From: Clostridium lentum
GTDB lineage: Bacteria > Bacillota > Clostridia > Clostridiales > Clostridiaceae
Assembly: GCF_014287815.1 (NCBI RefSeq)
Contig: NZ_JACOOQ010000025.1
Location: 1-29,476 of the forward strand
Direction: 5' to 3'
Length of the DNA stretch: 29,476 nt
In this document: one piece after another, positions 8,387 to 16,578 of the stretch
How positions within the stretch are numbered: the stretch's first letter is position 1
Layout of the letters: the number at the start of each line of letters is the position of its first letter
Made by a program: the position numbers and the translations under genes
The notes under the pieces: generated by a model
Told to the model about the DNA's origin: nothing
Databases searched by the model: none
The model's input: the letters and a program-made list of their open reading frames with translations, nothing else

Positions 8387-9166
8387 ATGAATTGTATTAA
8401 GAAGTATTTAGAAACAAGAGTAGGAAATTATTCGTTTTATTTTGAGGATTTAAGAAGTGGATATTCTTATGGATATAATGAAAACGTTTCTATGACTGCG
8501 GCAGGATGTATGAAATTGCCTATAGCTATTTCACTTATAAAAGCTGTGGAAGATAAGAGAGCTAATTTTATGGACAAGATAAAGGTATTAAATGATGAAA
8601 AAGTATATGGTACAGGAATAATTCATGAGTTTGATGATAGAGATTATACATTATTTGAGTTGATGGTAATTATGCTGATTCAAAGTGATAATACGGCAGC
8701 TAATAAGATAATTGATATATTAGGCATGGAACAAATCAATGAAGATATAAAATCAATGGAGTTAAAAAATACTAAGTTAAATAGGAAGACAGCAGATGAA
8801 CGTATGCTGGATGTAAATATAGAAAATATGACTTCAGCATATGATTTGTGTATGATGTGGAAGTATTTATATAATGGAACATTTTTAAATAAAGAGAATG
8901 GCCAAATGCTTATTGATATTTTAGAAAGACAACAAATCAAGAATAAGCTAGCATTATATATCCAAGATGATTTAAAATCAGAAATATCTAGCAAAACTGG
9001 AGATAAGCTATCTGTTGAAAATGATACAGAGTATATACACAATGAAAAGGGAAATTTCACCTTTACAGTTCTATCAGAAAAAGTGCCAAACAGTGTTTAT
9101 GGAACTATAACTTTAGCTAAGTGTGGAAAAATGATGTGGGATGAAATAACTAATAATTGGAGTTAA
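8387..9166 (+). CDS. Class A beta-lactamase-like protein lacking the catalytic serine
   Basis: A 259-residue protein with the serine beta-lactamase/PBP-like fold of class A type. It keeps SDN at residues 100-102 and KTG at 203-205. The first motif, normally Ser-x-x-Lys followed by Leu-Pro, reads GCMKLP at 40-45: the lysine is K43 but the nucleophile position is G40. A cysteine sits at 41, one position off. There is no signal peptide, lipobox or TM segment, so it is predicted cytoplasmic, unlike true lactamases. The start is firm: CGGAGGG lies 8 bases before the ATG. The gene has its own intergenic region and precedes the pyrimidine promoter. A resistance role is unlikely. It may be a binding pseudoenzyme, or an enzyme using another residue. 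Confidence 0.8.
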   Translation: MNCIKKYLETRVGNYSFYFEDLRSGYSYGYNENVSMTAAGCMKLPIAISLIKAVEDKRANFMDKIKVLNDEKVYGTGIIHEFDDRDYTLFELMVIMLIQSDNTAANKIIDILGMEQINEDIKSMELKNTKLNRKTADERMLDVNIENMTSAYDLCMMWKYLYNGTFLNKENGQMLIDILERQQIKNKLALYIQDDLKSEISSKTGDKLSVENDTEYIHNEKGNFTFTVLSEKVPNSVYGTITLAKCGKMMWDEITNNWS

Positions 9167-9171
9167 TAATA

Positions 9172-9200
9172 TTGACAATATTGAGAAGTAATGTTATCCT
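9172..9200 (+). promoter_or_regulatory. Promoter of the pyrimidine operon
   Basis: Perfect TTGACA (9172-9177), a 17-base spacer and TATCCT (9195-9200). Transcription would start near 9207, just before the PyrR leader. Confidence 0.75.
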
Positions 9201-9215
9201 AAGTAAAAATGAGTA

Positions 9216-9292
9216 CCTTTAAGGGAGTCCAGAGAGATTCAAAAGGAAGCAGATTTTGGTAGAATATTAGGATTAGTATGCCTTCCTTTTGA
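9216..9292 (+). promoter_or_regulatory. PyrR-binding attenuator (anti-antiterminator and antiterminator)
   Basis: The leader carries AGTCCAGAGAGATT at 9226-9239, matching the conserved loop bound by UMP-PyrR in Firmicutes. It is closed by CCTTT (9216-9220) and AAAGG (9242-9246). The competing antiterminator pairs TCAAAAGGAAG (9239-9249) with CTTCCTTTTGA (9282-9292), a perfect 11-bp stem. When UMP is high PyrR stabilises the first hairpin, which frees the terminator that follows; when UMP is low the antiterminator forms and the operon is read. The arrangement is seen in the sequence; regulation by PyrR is established for this motif in Bacillus. The pyrR gene is not in the window. Confidence 0.9.
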
Positions 9293-9313
9293 TATAAAGG
9301 GAGGCGTTTTTTT
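9280..9313 (+). terminator. Regulated terminator in the pyr leader
   Basis: GCCTTCCTTT pairs with AAAGGGAGGC (one T-G pair) and is followed by T7. Its left arm overlaps the right arm of the antiterminator, so the two are mutually exclusive. Confidence 0.9.
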
Positions 9314-9361
9314 AATTCTTTTTAAATTTAACTCAGAGAAGTTAAAAAAGGAGTGGAAAAT

Positions 9362-10492
9362 ATGAAAAGCAAACATTTAATAAATCCTATGGATTTATCT
9401 ATAGGTGAACTTGATGAAATATTTACATTAGCACATCAAATAATAGCAAATCCAAATGAATTTTCCAATTGTTGCAATGGCAAGATATTAGCAACATTAT
9501 TCTATGAGCCAAGTACGCGAACAAGATTTAGTTTTGAAGCTGCAATGATGAGGTTAGGAGGAAAAATATTAGGTTTTTCTGAGCCAAATTCAAGCTCTGC
9601 AGTCAAAGGTGAAACTTTAGCCGATACTATAAAAATGGTTTCAATTTATTCAGATATTATAGCTATGAGACATCCTAAAGAAGGATCTGCAAAGGTTGCA
9701 AGCATGTATTCACAGGTGCCTGTAATAAATGCAGGAGATGGAGGACATCATCATCCAACTCAGACACTGACAGATCTTTTAACTATTAAGAGTTTGAAGG
9801 GAACACTGCATAATCATGTCATAGGTATATGTGGTGACTTAAAATATGGTAGAACAGTACAGTCATTAATTACAGCCATGTCTAGATATGAAAATATAAA
9901 ATTTGTCCTTATTTCTCCAAAAGAATTAAGGATTCCACAGTATATAAGACAGGAAGTGTTAGATAAAAATAATATAGAGTATTGTGAGGAAGAAAAGATT
10001 GAAGAGGTTATAGAAAGCCTAGATATCTTATATATGACAAGAATTCAAAAGGAAAGATTCTTCAATGAGAATGAATATTTAAGATTAAAAGATAGCTATA
10101 TTTTAGATGCACATAAAATGGAGATAGCTAAAAAAGATATGATAGTTATGCACCCATTACCAAGGGTTAATGAAATTGATATTGAAGTAGACAAAGATGT
10201 AAGAGCCGCTTATTTCAAGCAAGCAGAGTTTGGTATGTATGTAAGAATGGCTTTAATAGTTAAATTACTTAGGGGAGTGGAATACATAAATGAAGCTAAA
10301 GATGAACAAATAATTAAAAAGATAAAATCTCCATTACCTCAAAAGATTAGTAGAATATTAAAATGCAATAATCCTAGATGTATAACAAGTGATGAAAAAT
10401 ACTTAGAAGATGTTTTTGAGCTTGTGGATGAAGATAAGGGATCATACAAATGTCAATATTGCGATACTATAATTAATCCAAGGGAGGTATAG
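9362..10492 (+). CDS. pyrB: Aspartate carbamoyltransferase fused to the PyrI zinc domain
   Basis: A 376-residue protein that condenses carbamoyl phosphate and aspartate to carbamoyl-aspartate, the first committed pyrimidine step. Residues 1 to about 306 are a complete catalytic chain: STRTR at 51-55, the K82 loop (SSSAVKGE), HPTQ at 131-134 and HPLPR at 264-268. Residues about 323-376 match only the C-terminal zinc domain of the regulatory chain PyrI, with C335, C340, C364 and C367 (CNNPRC and CQYC). The N-terminal nucleotide-binding domain of PyrI, about 95 residues, is absent, so CTP/ATP allostery is not expected. ATG 9362 is chosen because AAGGAGTG lies 6-8 bases upstream. It is the first gene of the operon, 5 bases before pyrC. 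Confidence 0.93.
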   Translation: MKSKHLINPMDLSIGELDEIFTLAHQIIANPNEFSNCCNGKILATLFYEPSTRTRFSFEAAMMRLGGKILGFSEPNSSSAVKGETLADTIKMVSIYSDIIAMRHPKEGSAKVASMYSQVPVINAGDGGHHHPTQTLTDLLTIKSLKGTLHNHVIGICGDLKYGRTVQSLITAMSRYENIKFVLISPKELRIPQYIRQEVLDKNNIEYCEEEKIEEVIESLDILYMTRIQKERFFNENEYLRLKDSYILDAHKMEIAKKDMIVMHPLPRVNEIDIEVDKDVRAAYFKQAEFGMYVRMALIVKLLRGVEYINEAKDEQIIKKIKSPLPQKISRILKCNNPRCITSDEKYLEDVFELVDEDKGSYKCQYCDTIINPREV

Positions 10493-10497
10493 GGAAT

Positions 10498-11697
10498 ATG
10501 AATAACTTACTTATAAAAAATGTCAATATAATTGATACCTTTCAGAATTTTCATGGAGATATATATATTGAAGAAGGAATAATAAAAGAGGTTGGCTTAG
10601 AGATTATTAAAGAAGGTGTAGAAGTATTAGAGGGAAATGGGCTAGTGTTAATGCCAGCATTCATAGATACTCATGCACATTTTAGGGAACCAGGTCTTAC
10701 TCATAAAGAAGATATAGAAAGTGGATCAAAAGCAGCGGTAAAAGGTGGATATACTGCAGCTTGTCTTATGGCTAATACTAGTCCTATTTGCAGTAATTAT
10801 GATGTTTTAAATCATGTAAGAGATAGAGCAGAGGAAGTGGGACTTATAGATATACATCAATGTGTGTCAGTAACTGATAATTTTAAAGGCAGCAGTATAG
10901 AGCATTTAAAAAATTTTAAGGATGATAAGGAAGTAAAAGCCATATCAGATGATGGTGTAGGAATTATGGATTCCAGCGTAATGATGAAGGCAATGGAATT
11001 TGCAAAGGAAAATAATTGGGTAGTTATGTCTCATGCTGAAGATAAGACTTTTTCTAAAATTGATATGAGGATAGCTGAAGACTTAATGACTATCAGAGAC
11101 TTATACTTGGCAAAGGTAACAGGAGCTCATCTTCATATGGCCCATGTAAGTACTAAAGAAGCGGTAAAAGCAATAACAACATCAAAAGAAGAAGGTGTAA
11201 AGGTAACTTGTGAAGTTACACCACATCATATTGCTCTTGATGAAAACATAAGCAATTATAGGGTAAACCCTCCAATAAGAAATAAGGAAGATATAAAGAT
11301 TATCATAGATGCCATTAAGAAAGGGATAATTGATTGTATAGGAACAGATCATGCTCCACATACGGAGGAAGATAAGAAAAATGGAGCACCTGGTATGGTA
11401 GGATTAGAAACAGCCTTTTCTATTTGCTATACAACATTGGTGAAGGAAAATGGCATTTCACTAAATAAATTAAGTGAGCTTATGTCTAAGAAGCCAGCAG
11501 AAATACTAGGAATGAATAAAGGATTGATATCTGTAGGATATGATGGAGATATGGTTTTGCTAGACTTAAATAAAGAAATAGTAGTTAATAAGGAAACTTT
11601 CCTGTCAAAAGGAAAGAATACTCCTTTCCATGGAAGAAAATACTTTGGAGAAGTTATGATTACTATAAGAAAAGGTAAGATAGTTTATAAATCTTAA
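10498..11697 (+). CDS. pyrC: Dihydroorotase
   Basis: A 399-residue type I dihydroorotase that closes carbamoyl-aspartate to dihydroorotate, a zinc enzyme of the amidohydrolase superfamily. Metal ligands H59 and H61 lie in [10 protein letters not shown], followed by the substrate arginine. Further family motifs are SHAED, AHVST and GTDHAPH with D284 (the catalytic aspartate), H285 and H288. The first and last segments (residues 1-50 and 350-399) form the small beta domain usual for amidohydrolases. GGAGG at the end of pyrB serves as its ribosome binding site, and the gap is 5 bases, so translation is probably coupled. Length is normal for the family. Confidence 0.95.
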   Translation: MNNLLIKNVNIIDTFQNFHGDIYIEEGIIKEVGLEIIKEGVEVLEGNGLVLMPAFIDTHAHFREPGLTHKEDIESGSKAAVKGGYTAACLMANTSPICSNYDVLNHVRDRAEEVGLIDIHQCVSVTDNFKGSSIEHLKNFKDDKEVKAISDDGVGIMDSSVMMKAMEFAKENNWVVMSHAEDKTFSKIDMRIAEDLMTIRDLYLAKVTGAHLHMAHVSTKEAVKAITTSKEEGVKVTCEVTPHHIALDENISNYRVNPPIRNKEDIKIIIDAIKKGIIDCIGTDHAPHTEEDKKNGAPGMVGLETAFSICYTTLVKENGISLNKLSELMSKKPAEILGMNKGLISVGYDGDMVLLDLNKEIVVNKETFLSKGKNTPFHGRKYFGEVMITIRKGKIVYKS

Positions 11698-11715
11698 GTT
11701 AAGGAGAGGTAAGTG

Positions 11716-12588
11716 ATGGGTAAGTTAATAATAGATAAATTGTATGAGAGAGTTGAGGAAAGAGGTGTAGTGTGTCTAGGGCTTGATACAGATGCATCAT
11801 ATATACCACAACATATTTTATCAGGAAAAAGCTTAGATGAGGCAATATTTCAATTTAATAAGGAAATAATAGATGCAACTCTTGATGTTGTTGCATGTTA
11901 TAAGGTGCAGATAGCATATTATGAAGCCTTGGGATTAGCTGGGCTTATTGCTTATAAGAATACTTTACAGTATTTAAGAGAAAAAGATGCAATAATTATT
12001 GCTGATATTAAGAGAGGCGATATAGCTGCTACTGCATCACAATATGCTAAAGCACATTTTACAGGAGACTTTGAGGCAGACTTTATAACTTTAAGTCCAT
12101 ATATGGGAATGGATAGTATTGAACCATATATGCCGTATATGGAAAGTGGCAAAAAAGGTGTTTTTGTATTAGTAAGGACATCAAATAAAGGTGCAGAAGA
12201 TTTTGAAAATCTAGATATAGAAGGTGGAAAGAAGTTATATAATGAAGTAGCTGATAAGATAACAGAAGCTGGACAAACTGTAAAAGGAAGATATGGTTAT
12301 ACAGCAATTGGTGGGGTAATTGGGTGTACTCATGTGGAAGAAGGTAAGGAAATAAGAAATAGATATAGCAATATGTTCTTTTTAATACCTGGATATGGGG
12401 CACAAGGTGGTACTGCCAAAGATGTTGCACTTTATTTAAAGAATGGCAATGGTGGAGTGGTTAATTCATCAAGAGGAATATTATTAGCTTATAAAAAGGA
12501 AAATAAAGAATTGGAATATGCAGAATGTGCAAGAAATGAAGCAATTAATATGAGAGATGCTATAAGAGCAGCTGTAAAAGCTATGTAG
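11716..12588 (+). CDS. pyrF: Orotidine 5'-phosphate decarboxylase
   Basis: A 290-residue OMP decarboxylase of the long type (about 270-300 residues, against about 235 for the B. subtilis type). It removes CO2 from OMP to give UMP, the last step of the pathway. The catalytic lysine/aspartate cluster is in ADIKRGDIAATA near residue 97. GLDTDASYIP at the N-terminus and GYGAQGGTAKD near the C-terminus are family landmarks. ATG 11716 is chosen over GTG 11713; AGGAGAGG lies just upstream and serves either. It follows pyrC by 18 bases and precedes pyrK by 15. Confidence 0.94.
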   Translation: MGKLIIDKLYERVEERGVVCLGLDTDASYIPQHILSGKSLDEAIFQFNKEIIDATLDVVACYKVQIAYYEALGLAGLIAYKNTLQYLREKDAIIIADIKRGDIAATASQYAKAHFTGDFEADFITLSPYMGMDSIEPYMPYMESGKKGVFVLVRTSNKGAEDFENLDIEGGKKLYNEVADKITEAGQTVKGRYGYTAIGGVIGCTHVEEGKEIRNRYSNMFFLIPGYGAQGGTAKDVALYLKNGNGGVVNSSRGILLAYKKENKELEYAECARNEAINMRDAIRAAVKAM

Positions 12589-12603
12589 TGGGAGGATAAT
12601 ATC

Positions 12604-13341
12604 ATGAAATATACAAGAGCAAAAATATTATCTAATAAAAAGATTGTAGATGGAATATATGAAATGGTTGTGGCAGAAGATAGCATAGTTAAACCTGGAC
12701 AATTTTATATGCTTAAACATCAAGGAGGAACTCTTCTTCCACGACCAATAAGCATAAGTGAAAGTAAAGATGGAAAGATTATATTTGTTTATGCTACAGT
12801 AGGAAAAGGAACACAGGAGTTTGCTACACTTACAGAAAATGATTATATTGACCTTACAGGGCCTCTTGGAAATGGGTTTGATATTGACAGAAAATATGGA
12901 AATGTAGCTTTAGTTGCTGGGGGAATAGGAATAGCCCCTATGGTAATGCTAGCAAGAGAGCTTAGAAAAAGAAATAAGGGAATGAAATTAGATCTATATG
13001 CAGGCTTTAGAGATGAAATATATTTAACAAATGAAATGTGTGAATACATAAATGAAGGTTATGTTTCAACTAATACTGGTAAATATGGACATCATGGATT
13101 TATAACAGATATATTAAAGGTAGATGAATATGACACAGTATTGTGCTGTGGTCCAGAAGTAATGATGAAAAAAGTAGTTGAAATGTGTAAGATGCATGGA
13201 GTGCAGGTTTTTGTATCAATGGAAAAGCATATGGCTTGTGGCGTAGGTGCATGTCTTGTATGTACATGTAAAACTAAAGATGGTAATAAGAGAACATGCA
13301 AAGATGGTCCAGTATTTGATGGAAACTATGTAGAACTATAA
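12604..13341 (+). CDS. pyrK: Dihydroorotate dehydrogenase electron-transfer subunit
   Basis: A 245-residue subunit that passes electrons from dihydroorotate dehydrogenase type 1B to NAD through FAD and a 2Fe-2S cluster. It has an FAD-binding barrel with RPISIS near residue 45, a nucleotide motif VAGGIGIAP near 102-110, and a C-terminal cluster motif with C212, C217, C220 and C232. GGGAGGA lies 7 bases before the ATG. It sits directly before pyrD, its partner, as in most Firmicutes. The pairing implies an NAD-linked cytoplasmic enzyme rather than a quinone-linked one. Confidence 0.95.
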   Translation: MKYTRAKILSNKKIVDGIYEMVVAEDSIVKPGQFYMLKHQGGTLLPRPISISESKDGKIIFVYATVGKGTQEFATLTENDYIDLTGPLGNGFDIDRKYGNVALVAGGIGIAPMVMLARELRKRNKGMKLDLYAGFRDEIYLTNEMCEYINEGYVSTNTGKYGHHGFITDILKVDEYDTVLCCGPEVMMKKVVEMCKMHGVQVFVSMEKHMACGVGACLVCTCKTKDGNKRTCKDGPVFDGNYVEL

Positions 13342-13361
13342 AGGCTTAAGGAGTGCATAAG

Positions 13362-14258
13362 ATGTTAAAGGTTAATATAAATGGCGTAGATTTTAAGAAT
13401 CCTGTAATAGCAGCTTCAGGAACATTTGGATTTGGAAGCGAATATAATGAATTTTATGATGTTGGAATACTAGGTGGTATTTCATCTAAGGGACTTACAA
13501 TAAATCCTAAAGAAGGTAATAGCGGTATAAGGGTTTTTGAAACGCCAAGTGGAATGATGAATTCAGTAGGGCTACAAAATCCAGGAATAGATAAGTTTAT
13601 AAATGAAGAATTAATAAAGATGAAGCAGTTTGATACTAACATCATAGCTAATGTAGGTGGTGGCTGTATAGAAGATTATGAGGCAGCAATAGAAAGGCTT
13701 AGAGGCACAGATATAGATATGATAGAGCTTAATATATCATGTCCTAATGTAAAAAGTGGGGGAATGGCTTTTGGAATCAAATCAGAGGTAGCTTATGAAA
13801 TTGTTTCAAAAATAAAGGCCATAGCCCATAAGCCACTTATGGTAAAATTATCACCTAATGCCGAAGATATAGTTGATATGGCCACACAATGTGAAAAAGC
13901 AGGTGCTGATTCAATATCATTAATTAATACTATAAAAGGCTTAGCAATAGATCCATATAAGAGAAAGCCTATATTTGATAATGTTTATGCAGGACTATCA
14001 GGACCAGCAGTAAAACCAATAGCACTTAGAATGGTACATGAAGTATCAAAAGCTGTAAGCATTCCAGTTATAGGCCTAGGTGGAATAGTATCAGGTACTG
14101 ATGCCATTGAATTCATGATGGCAGGAGCAACAGCAATTCAAATAGGAACAGTTAATTTTTTTAATCCTAATGCAGGAAAAGAAGTTGTAAAGCAAATGGA
14201 ACAGTTTTGCATGGAACAAGGAATCAAAGATATAAATGAAATTATTGGTATAATATAA
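13362..14258 (+). CDS. pyrD: Dihydroorotate dehydrogenase 1B, catalytic subunit
   Basis: A 298-residue FMN-binding TIM barrel that oxidises dihydroorotate to orotate. The catalytic cysteine C127 lies in [11 protein letters not shown], typical of class 1 enzymes (class 2 has serine). Other landmarks are [10 protein letters not shown] near the start, MVKLSPN, and the FMN phosphate loop [22 protein letters not shown] 13362 is chosen because AAGGAG lies 8 bases upstream; the in-frame GTG at 13353 overlaps that site. It is the last gene of the operon; pyrE (orotate phosphoribosyltransferase) is not in the window. Confidence 0.95.
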   Translation: MLKVNINGVDFKNPVIAASGTFGFGSEYNEFYDVGILGGISSKGLTINPKEGNSGIRVFETPSGMMNSVGLQNPGIDKFINEELIKMKQFDTNIIANVGGGCIEDYEAAIERLRGTDIDMIELNISCPNVKSGGMAFGIKSEVAYEIVSKIKAIAHKPLMVKLSPNAEDIVDMATQCEKAGADSISLINTIKGLAIDPYKRKPIFDNVYAGLSGPAVKPIALRMVHEVSKAVSIPVIGLGGIVSGTDAIEFMMAGATAIQIGTVNFFNPNAGKEVVKQMEQFCMEQGIKDINEIIGII

Positions 14259-14276
14259 ATTTTGTAAAATACTCAT

Positions 14277-14320
14277 AAAGATAAGGATTCAGAAGATGCT
14301 GAGTCTTTATCTTTATTTTA
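14277..14320 (+). terminator. Terminator of the pyrimidine operon
   Basis: AAAGATAAGGATTCAG pairs with CTGAGTCTTTATCTTT, with two wobble or mismatched positions, around an AAGATG loop, followed by ATTTTA. Confidence 0.8.
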
Positions 14321-14413
14321 ATTTCATTAAATAATAAATTACTTTCAAAATTTAACATGTTAATGTAAAATATAGATATAAAAATATAATAAGATATATT
14401 ACTGGAGGAAATG

Positions 14414-14806
14414 ATGAGGATAGAAATGACAACACCTGCTTTATTATTTACAGCTATATCGCTTTTAATTTCAGCATATACCAGTAGATTCTTAACCTTA
14501 GCAGGATTGTTAAGACAGCTAGATCTTCAATATAAGAAGGATAAAGATGAAATAGTATTAATGCAAATAAAAAACTTAAGAAAGAGAATAAATATTATAA
14601 GATGGATGCAGACTCTAGGAGTTTTTAGCTTCTTTTTATGTGTACTTACGATGTTTGTTCTTTACATTAATAAACAATTTTTAGGTGAAGTTATATTTGC
14701 TATAAGTTTATTATCATTAATGAGTTCACTTTTATTGTCTCTTTACGAAGTTAACATTTCAGTAAAGGCAATTACACTTCAATTAGATAAAGAAGGAATT
14801 AAGTAA
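14414..14806 (+). CDS. DUF2721-type membrane protein
   Basis: A 130-residue protein with three hydrophobic helices, at about residues 7-30, 64-84 and 91-111. Between the first and second is a charged stretch ending in the pattern KNLRKRINIIRWMQ, which resembles the conserved arginine-containing linker of the DUF2721 family. That family has no known function. GGAGGA lies 5 bases before ATG 14414; ATG 14411 is too close to it. The gene is monocistronic, with its own upstream region after the pyr terminator and a shared bidirectional terminator downstream. Confidence 0.7.
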   Translation: MRIEMTTPALLFTAISLLISAYTSRFLTLAGLLRQLDLQYKKDKDEIVLMQIKNLRKRINIIRWMQTLGVFSFFLCVLTMFVLYINKQFLGEVIFAISLLSLMSSLLLSLYEVNISVKAITLQLDKEGIK

Positions 14807-14833
14807 TTAACGCTTCGCCACCGATTAATTCAT

Positions 14834-14878
14834 AAAAAATAGAACCAATAGCTTGATTAGCTAGTGGTTCTATTTTTT
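14834..14878. terminator. Bidirectional terminator between convergent genes
   Basis: AAAAAATAGAACCA-ATAGCT pairs with AGCTAGTGGTTCTATTTTTT with one mismatch. The A and T runs make it work for the DUF2721 gene (+) and the symporter (-). Confidence 0.88.
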
Positions 14879-14881
14879 ATG

Positions 14882-16297
14882 TTACTTCCAGCATTCTAAG
14901 TCGTCTGCTATTTCAGGAATAGAAGAAGCTATAAATACTGGGTCTAAGCCTTGTTTCTTTTGGTTATTGTAATCTTTAAATGCTTTGAAAGCTATGTTGC
15001 TAAGTAGTAATATGGCAACAAGGTTTGTGATAGCCATAAGCCCCATAGATACGTCTGCAAAGTTCCAAACTATATCCATTGATACTACTGAACCTAGCAT
15101 TACCATAATAGCAACTAAGATACGGTAAGTATATAGATATATTTTTTTATCAGATATAAATTGAATATTTGTTTCACCATAATAATAGTTTCCTATGATT
15201 GAGCTAAAAGCAAATAATAAGATACAAATTGCAATGAATGTTCCACCCCAAGAACCAACTTGGGAAGTTACAGCAAGCTGAGTAAGTTCAACACCTTTTA
15301 CTGATCCATCAAGTGGAGCACCTGAAACTAATATGATTAAAGCAGTAGAAGTACAGATGATTAATGTATCGGTAAATACTCCTAAAGTTTGAATGAAACC
15401 TTGCTTAACAGGATGACTTACACTTGCAACAGCTGCTGCATTTGGAGCAGATCCCATACCGGCCTCATTTGAGAATAAACCTCTTTTAATACCTTGAAGT
15501 AAAGCAGCTCCCAAAGTACCTCCTAAGAATTGTTCAAAGCCAAAAGCGTTAGTAAAAATCATTCTTATTACTGAAGGAAGTTCAGTTATATTTTTACAAA
15601 CTATGAATGCTGCTAATAAAAGATAAGCTACAGCCATAACAGGAACTATGAACCCTGTTATCTTAGCAATTCTATGTACACCACCAAAGATTATAACTAA
15701 AGTAAAAGTTGTAAGTATAACACCAGTAATTTTTACATCAATATTAAAAGCAGAGCTAAATGCATTAGCAATTGTATTTGATTGAACAGAGTTAAATGCA
15801 AATCCAAAGCTTATAATAATTAAAACTGAGAATAAAATACCAAGCCATCTCTTTTTTAATCCTTTTTCCATATAGTAAGCTGGACCACCTTTAAAAGAGT
15901 CACCATCTTTTTCTTTGTATATCTGTGCTAAAGTGGACTCTATAAAAGCAGAGGCAGAACCAATTAAGGAAATAAGCCACATCCAAAAGATAGCACCAGG
16001 ACCACCTATAGCAATAGCTGTAGCCACACCTGCTAAATTACCAGTACCAACTCTTGAAGCTGTTCCAATACAAAAAGCTTGGAATGAAGAAATAGATCCT
16101 TTTTCTGATGAAGAGGAACCTTCACTTAAAAGTTTAAACATTTCTTTTATATTTTTAAATTGGACAAAATTAGTTTTCACAGTGAAATATATACCGAGTG
16201 CTATTAAAACAGCAATTAATATATACGTCCATAAGAAATCATTAAACATTAAAATATAATCATTTAATGAGTTGAATAAAATACTACAAAAATTCAT
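14882..16297 (-). CDS. Sodium:alanine/glycine symporter (AGCS family)
   Basis: A 471-residue polytopic membrane protein, about 11 hydrophobic helices, that takes up alanine or glycine with sodium. Family signatures are RVGTGNLAGVATAIAIGGPG near residues 82-101 and KRGLFSNEAGMGSAPNAAA in the middle. The first residues are a short hydrophilic start before TM1. I placed the start at 16297 because AGGAGG lies 7 bases upstream on the minus strand; 23 further in-frame residues upstream have no ribosome binding site and overlap the promoter. It is transcribed alone. Whether it prefers alanine, glycine or another small amino acid cannot be told from the sequence. Confidence 0.93.
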   Translation of the reverse strand: MNFCSILFNSLNDYILMFNDFLWTYILIAVLIALGIYFTVKTNFVQFKNIKEMFKLLSEGSSSSEKGSISSFQAFCIGTASRVGTGNLAGVATAIAIGGPGAIFWMWLISLIGSASAFIESTLAQIYKEKDGDSFKGGPAYYMEKGLKKRWLGILFSVLIIISFGFAFNSVQSNTIANAFSSAFNIDVKITGVILTTFTLVIIFGGVHRIAKITGFIVPVMAVAYLLLAAFIVCKNITELPSVIRMIFTNAFGFEQFLGGTLGAALLQGIKRGLFSNEAGMGSAPNAAAVASVSHPVKQGFIQTLGVFTDTLIICTSTALIILVSGAPLDGSVKGVELTQLAVTSQVGSWGGTFIAICILLFAFSSIIGNYYYGETNIQFISDKKIYLYTYRILVAIMVMLGSVVSMDIVWNFADVSMGLMAITNLVAILLLSNIAFKAFKDYNNQKKQGLDPVFIASSIPEIADDLECWK

Positions 16298-16337
16298 ATA
16301 GTTACCTCCTAATATCATTCGTGTATTGTTTTTTATA

Positions 16338-16366
16338 ATTTTATAATAAAAACACTTAAAATGCAA
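16338..16366 (-). promoter_or_regulatory. Candidate promoter of the AGCS symporter
   Basis: On the minus strand, TTGCAT (16366-16361), a 17-base spacer and TAAAAT (16343-16338) lie about 40 bases before the start codon. The rest of the gap to 16511 is AT-rich; I saw no riboswitch. Confidence 0.4.
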
Positions 16367-16504
16367 GAATAAAAAACATATAATTCATAAAAAAGAGAAA
16401 AAACCCTTTAAATCTAGATAATTTGCAAAAAAATGCTTAATATATTTCAAATAAAAGAAAACCAATTTTTTAAGTATAAATCGTGTATTATTAATTTAGT
16501 GTAA

Positions 16505-16550
16505 GAAAAAAGTGTATTAAATATAAGTAGATATCTTATATTTAATACAC
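16505..16550 (-). terminator. Terminator of the penicillin-binding protein gene
   Basis: A perfect 16-bp inverted repeat, GTGTATTAAATATAAG (16512-16527) and its complement (16535-16550), with a 7-base loop. Read on the minus strand it is followed by T6, so it ends the PBP transcript. Confidence 0.88.
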
Positions 16551-16578
16551 CAATATACTAGTTAAATAAAGCGTCTAA

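Noticed and set aside
12083..12430. Minus-strand frame inside pyrF
   Set aside because: The translation is rich in H, L and Y as expected for the antisense of AT-rich coding DNA; pyrF is clear on the other strand.
16298..16511. Riboswitch (for example glycine) ahead of the AGCS symporter
   Set aside because: I found no conserved core, paired helices or leader terminator in this AT-rich gap.
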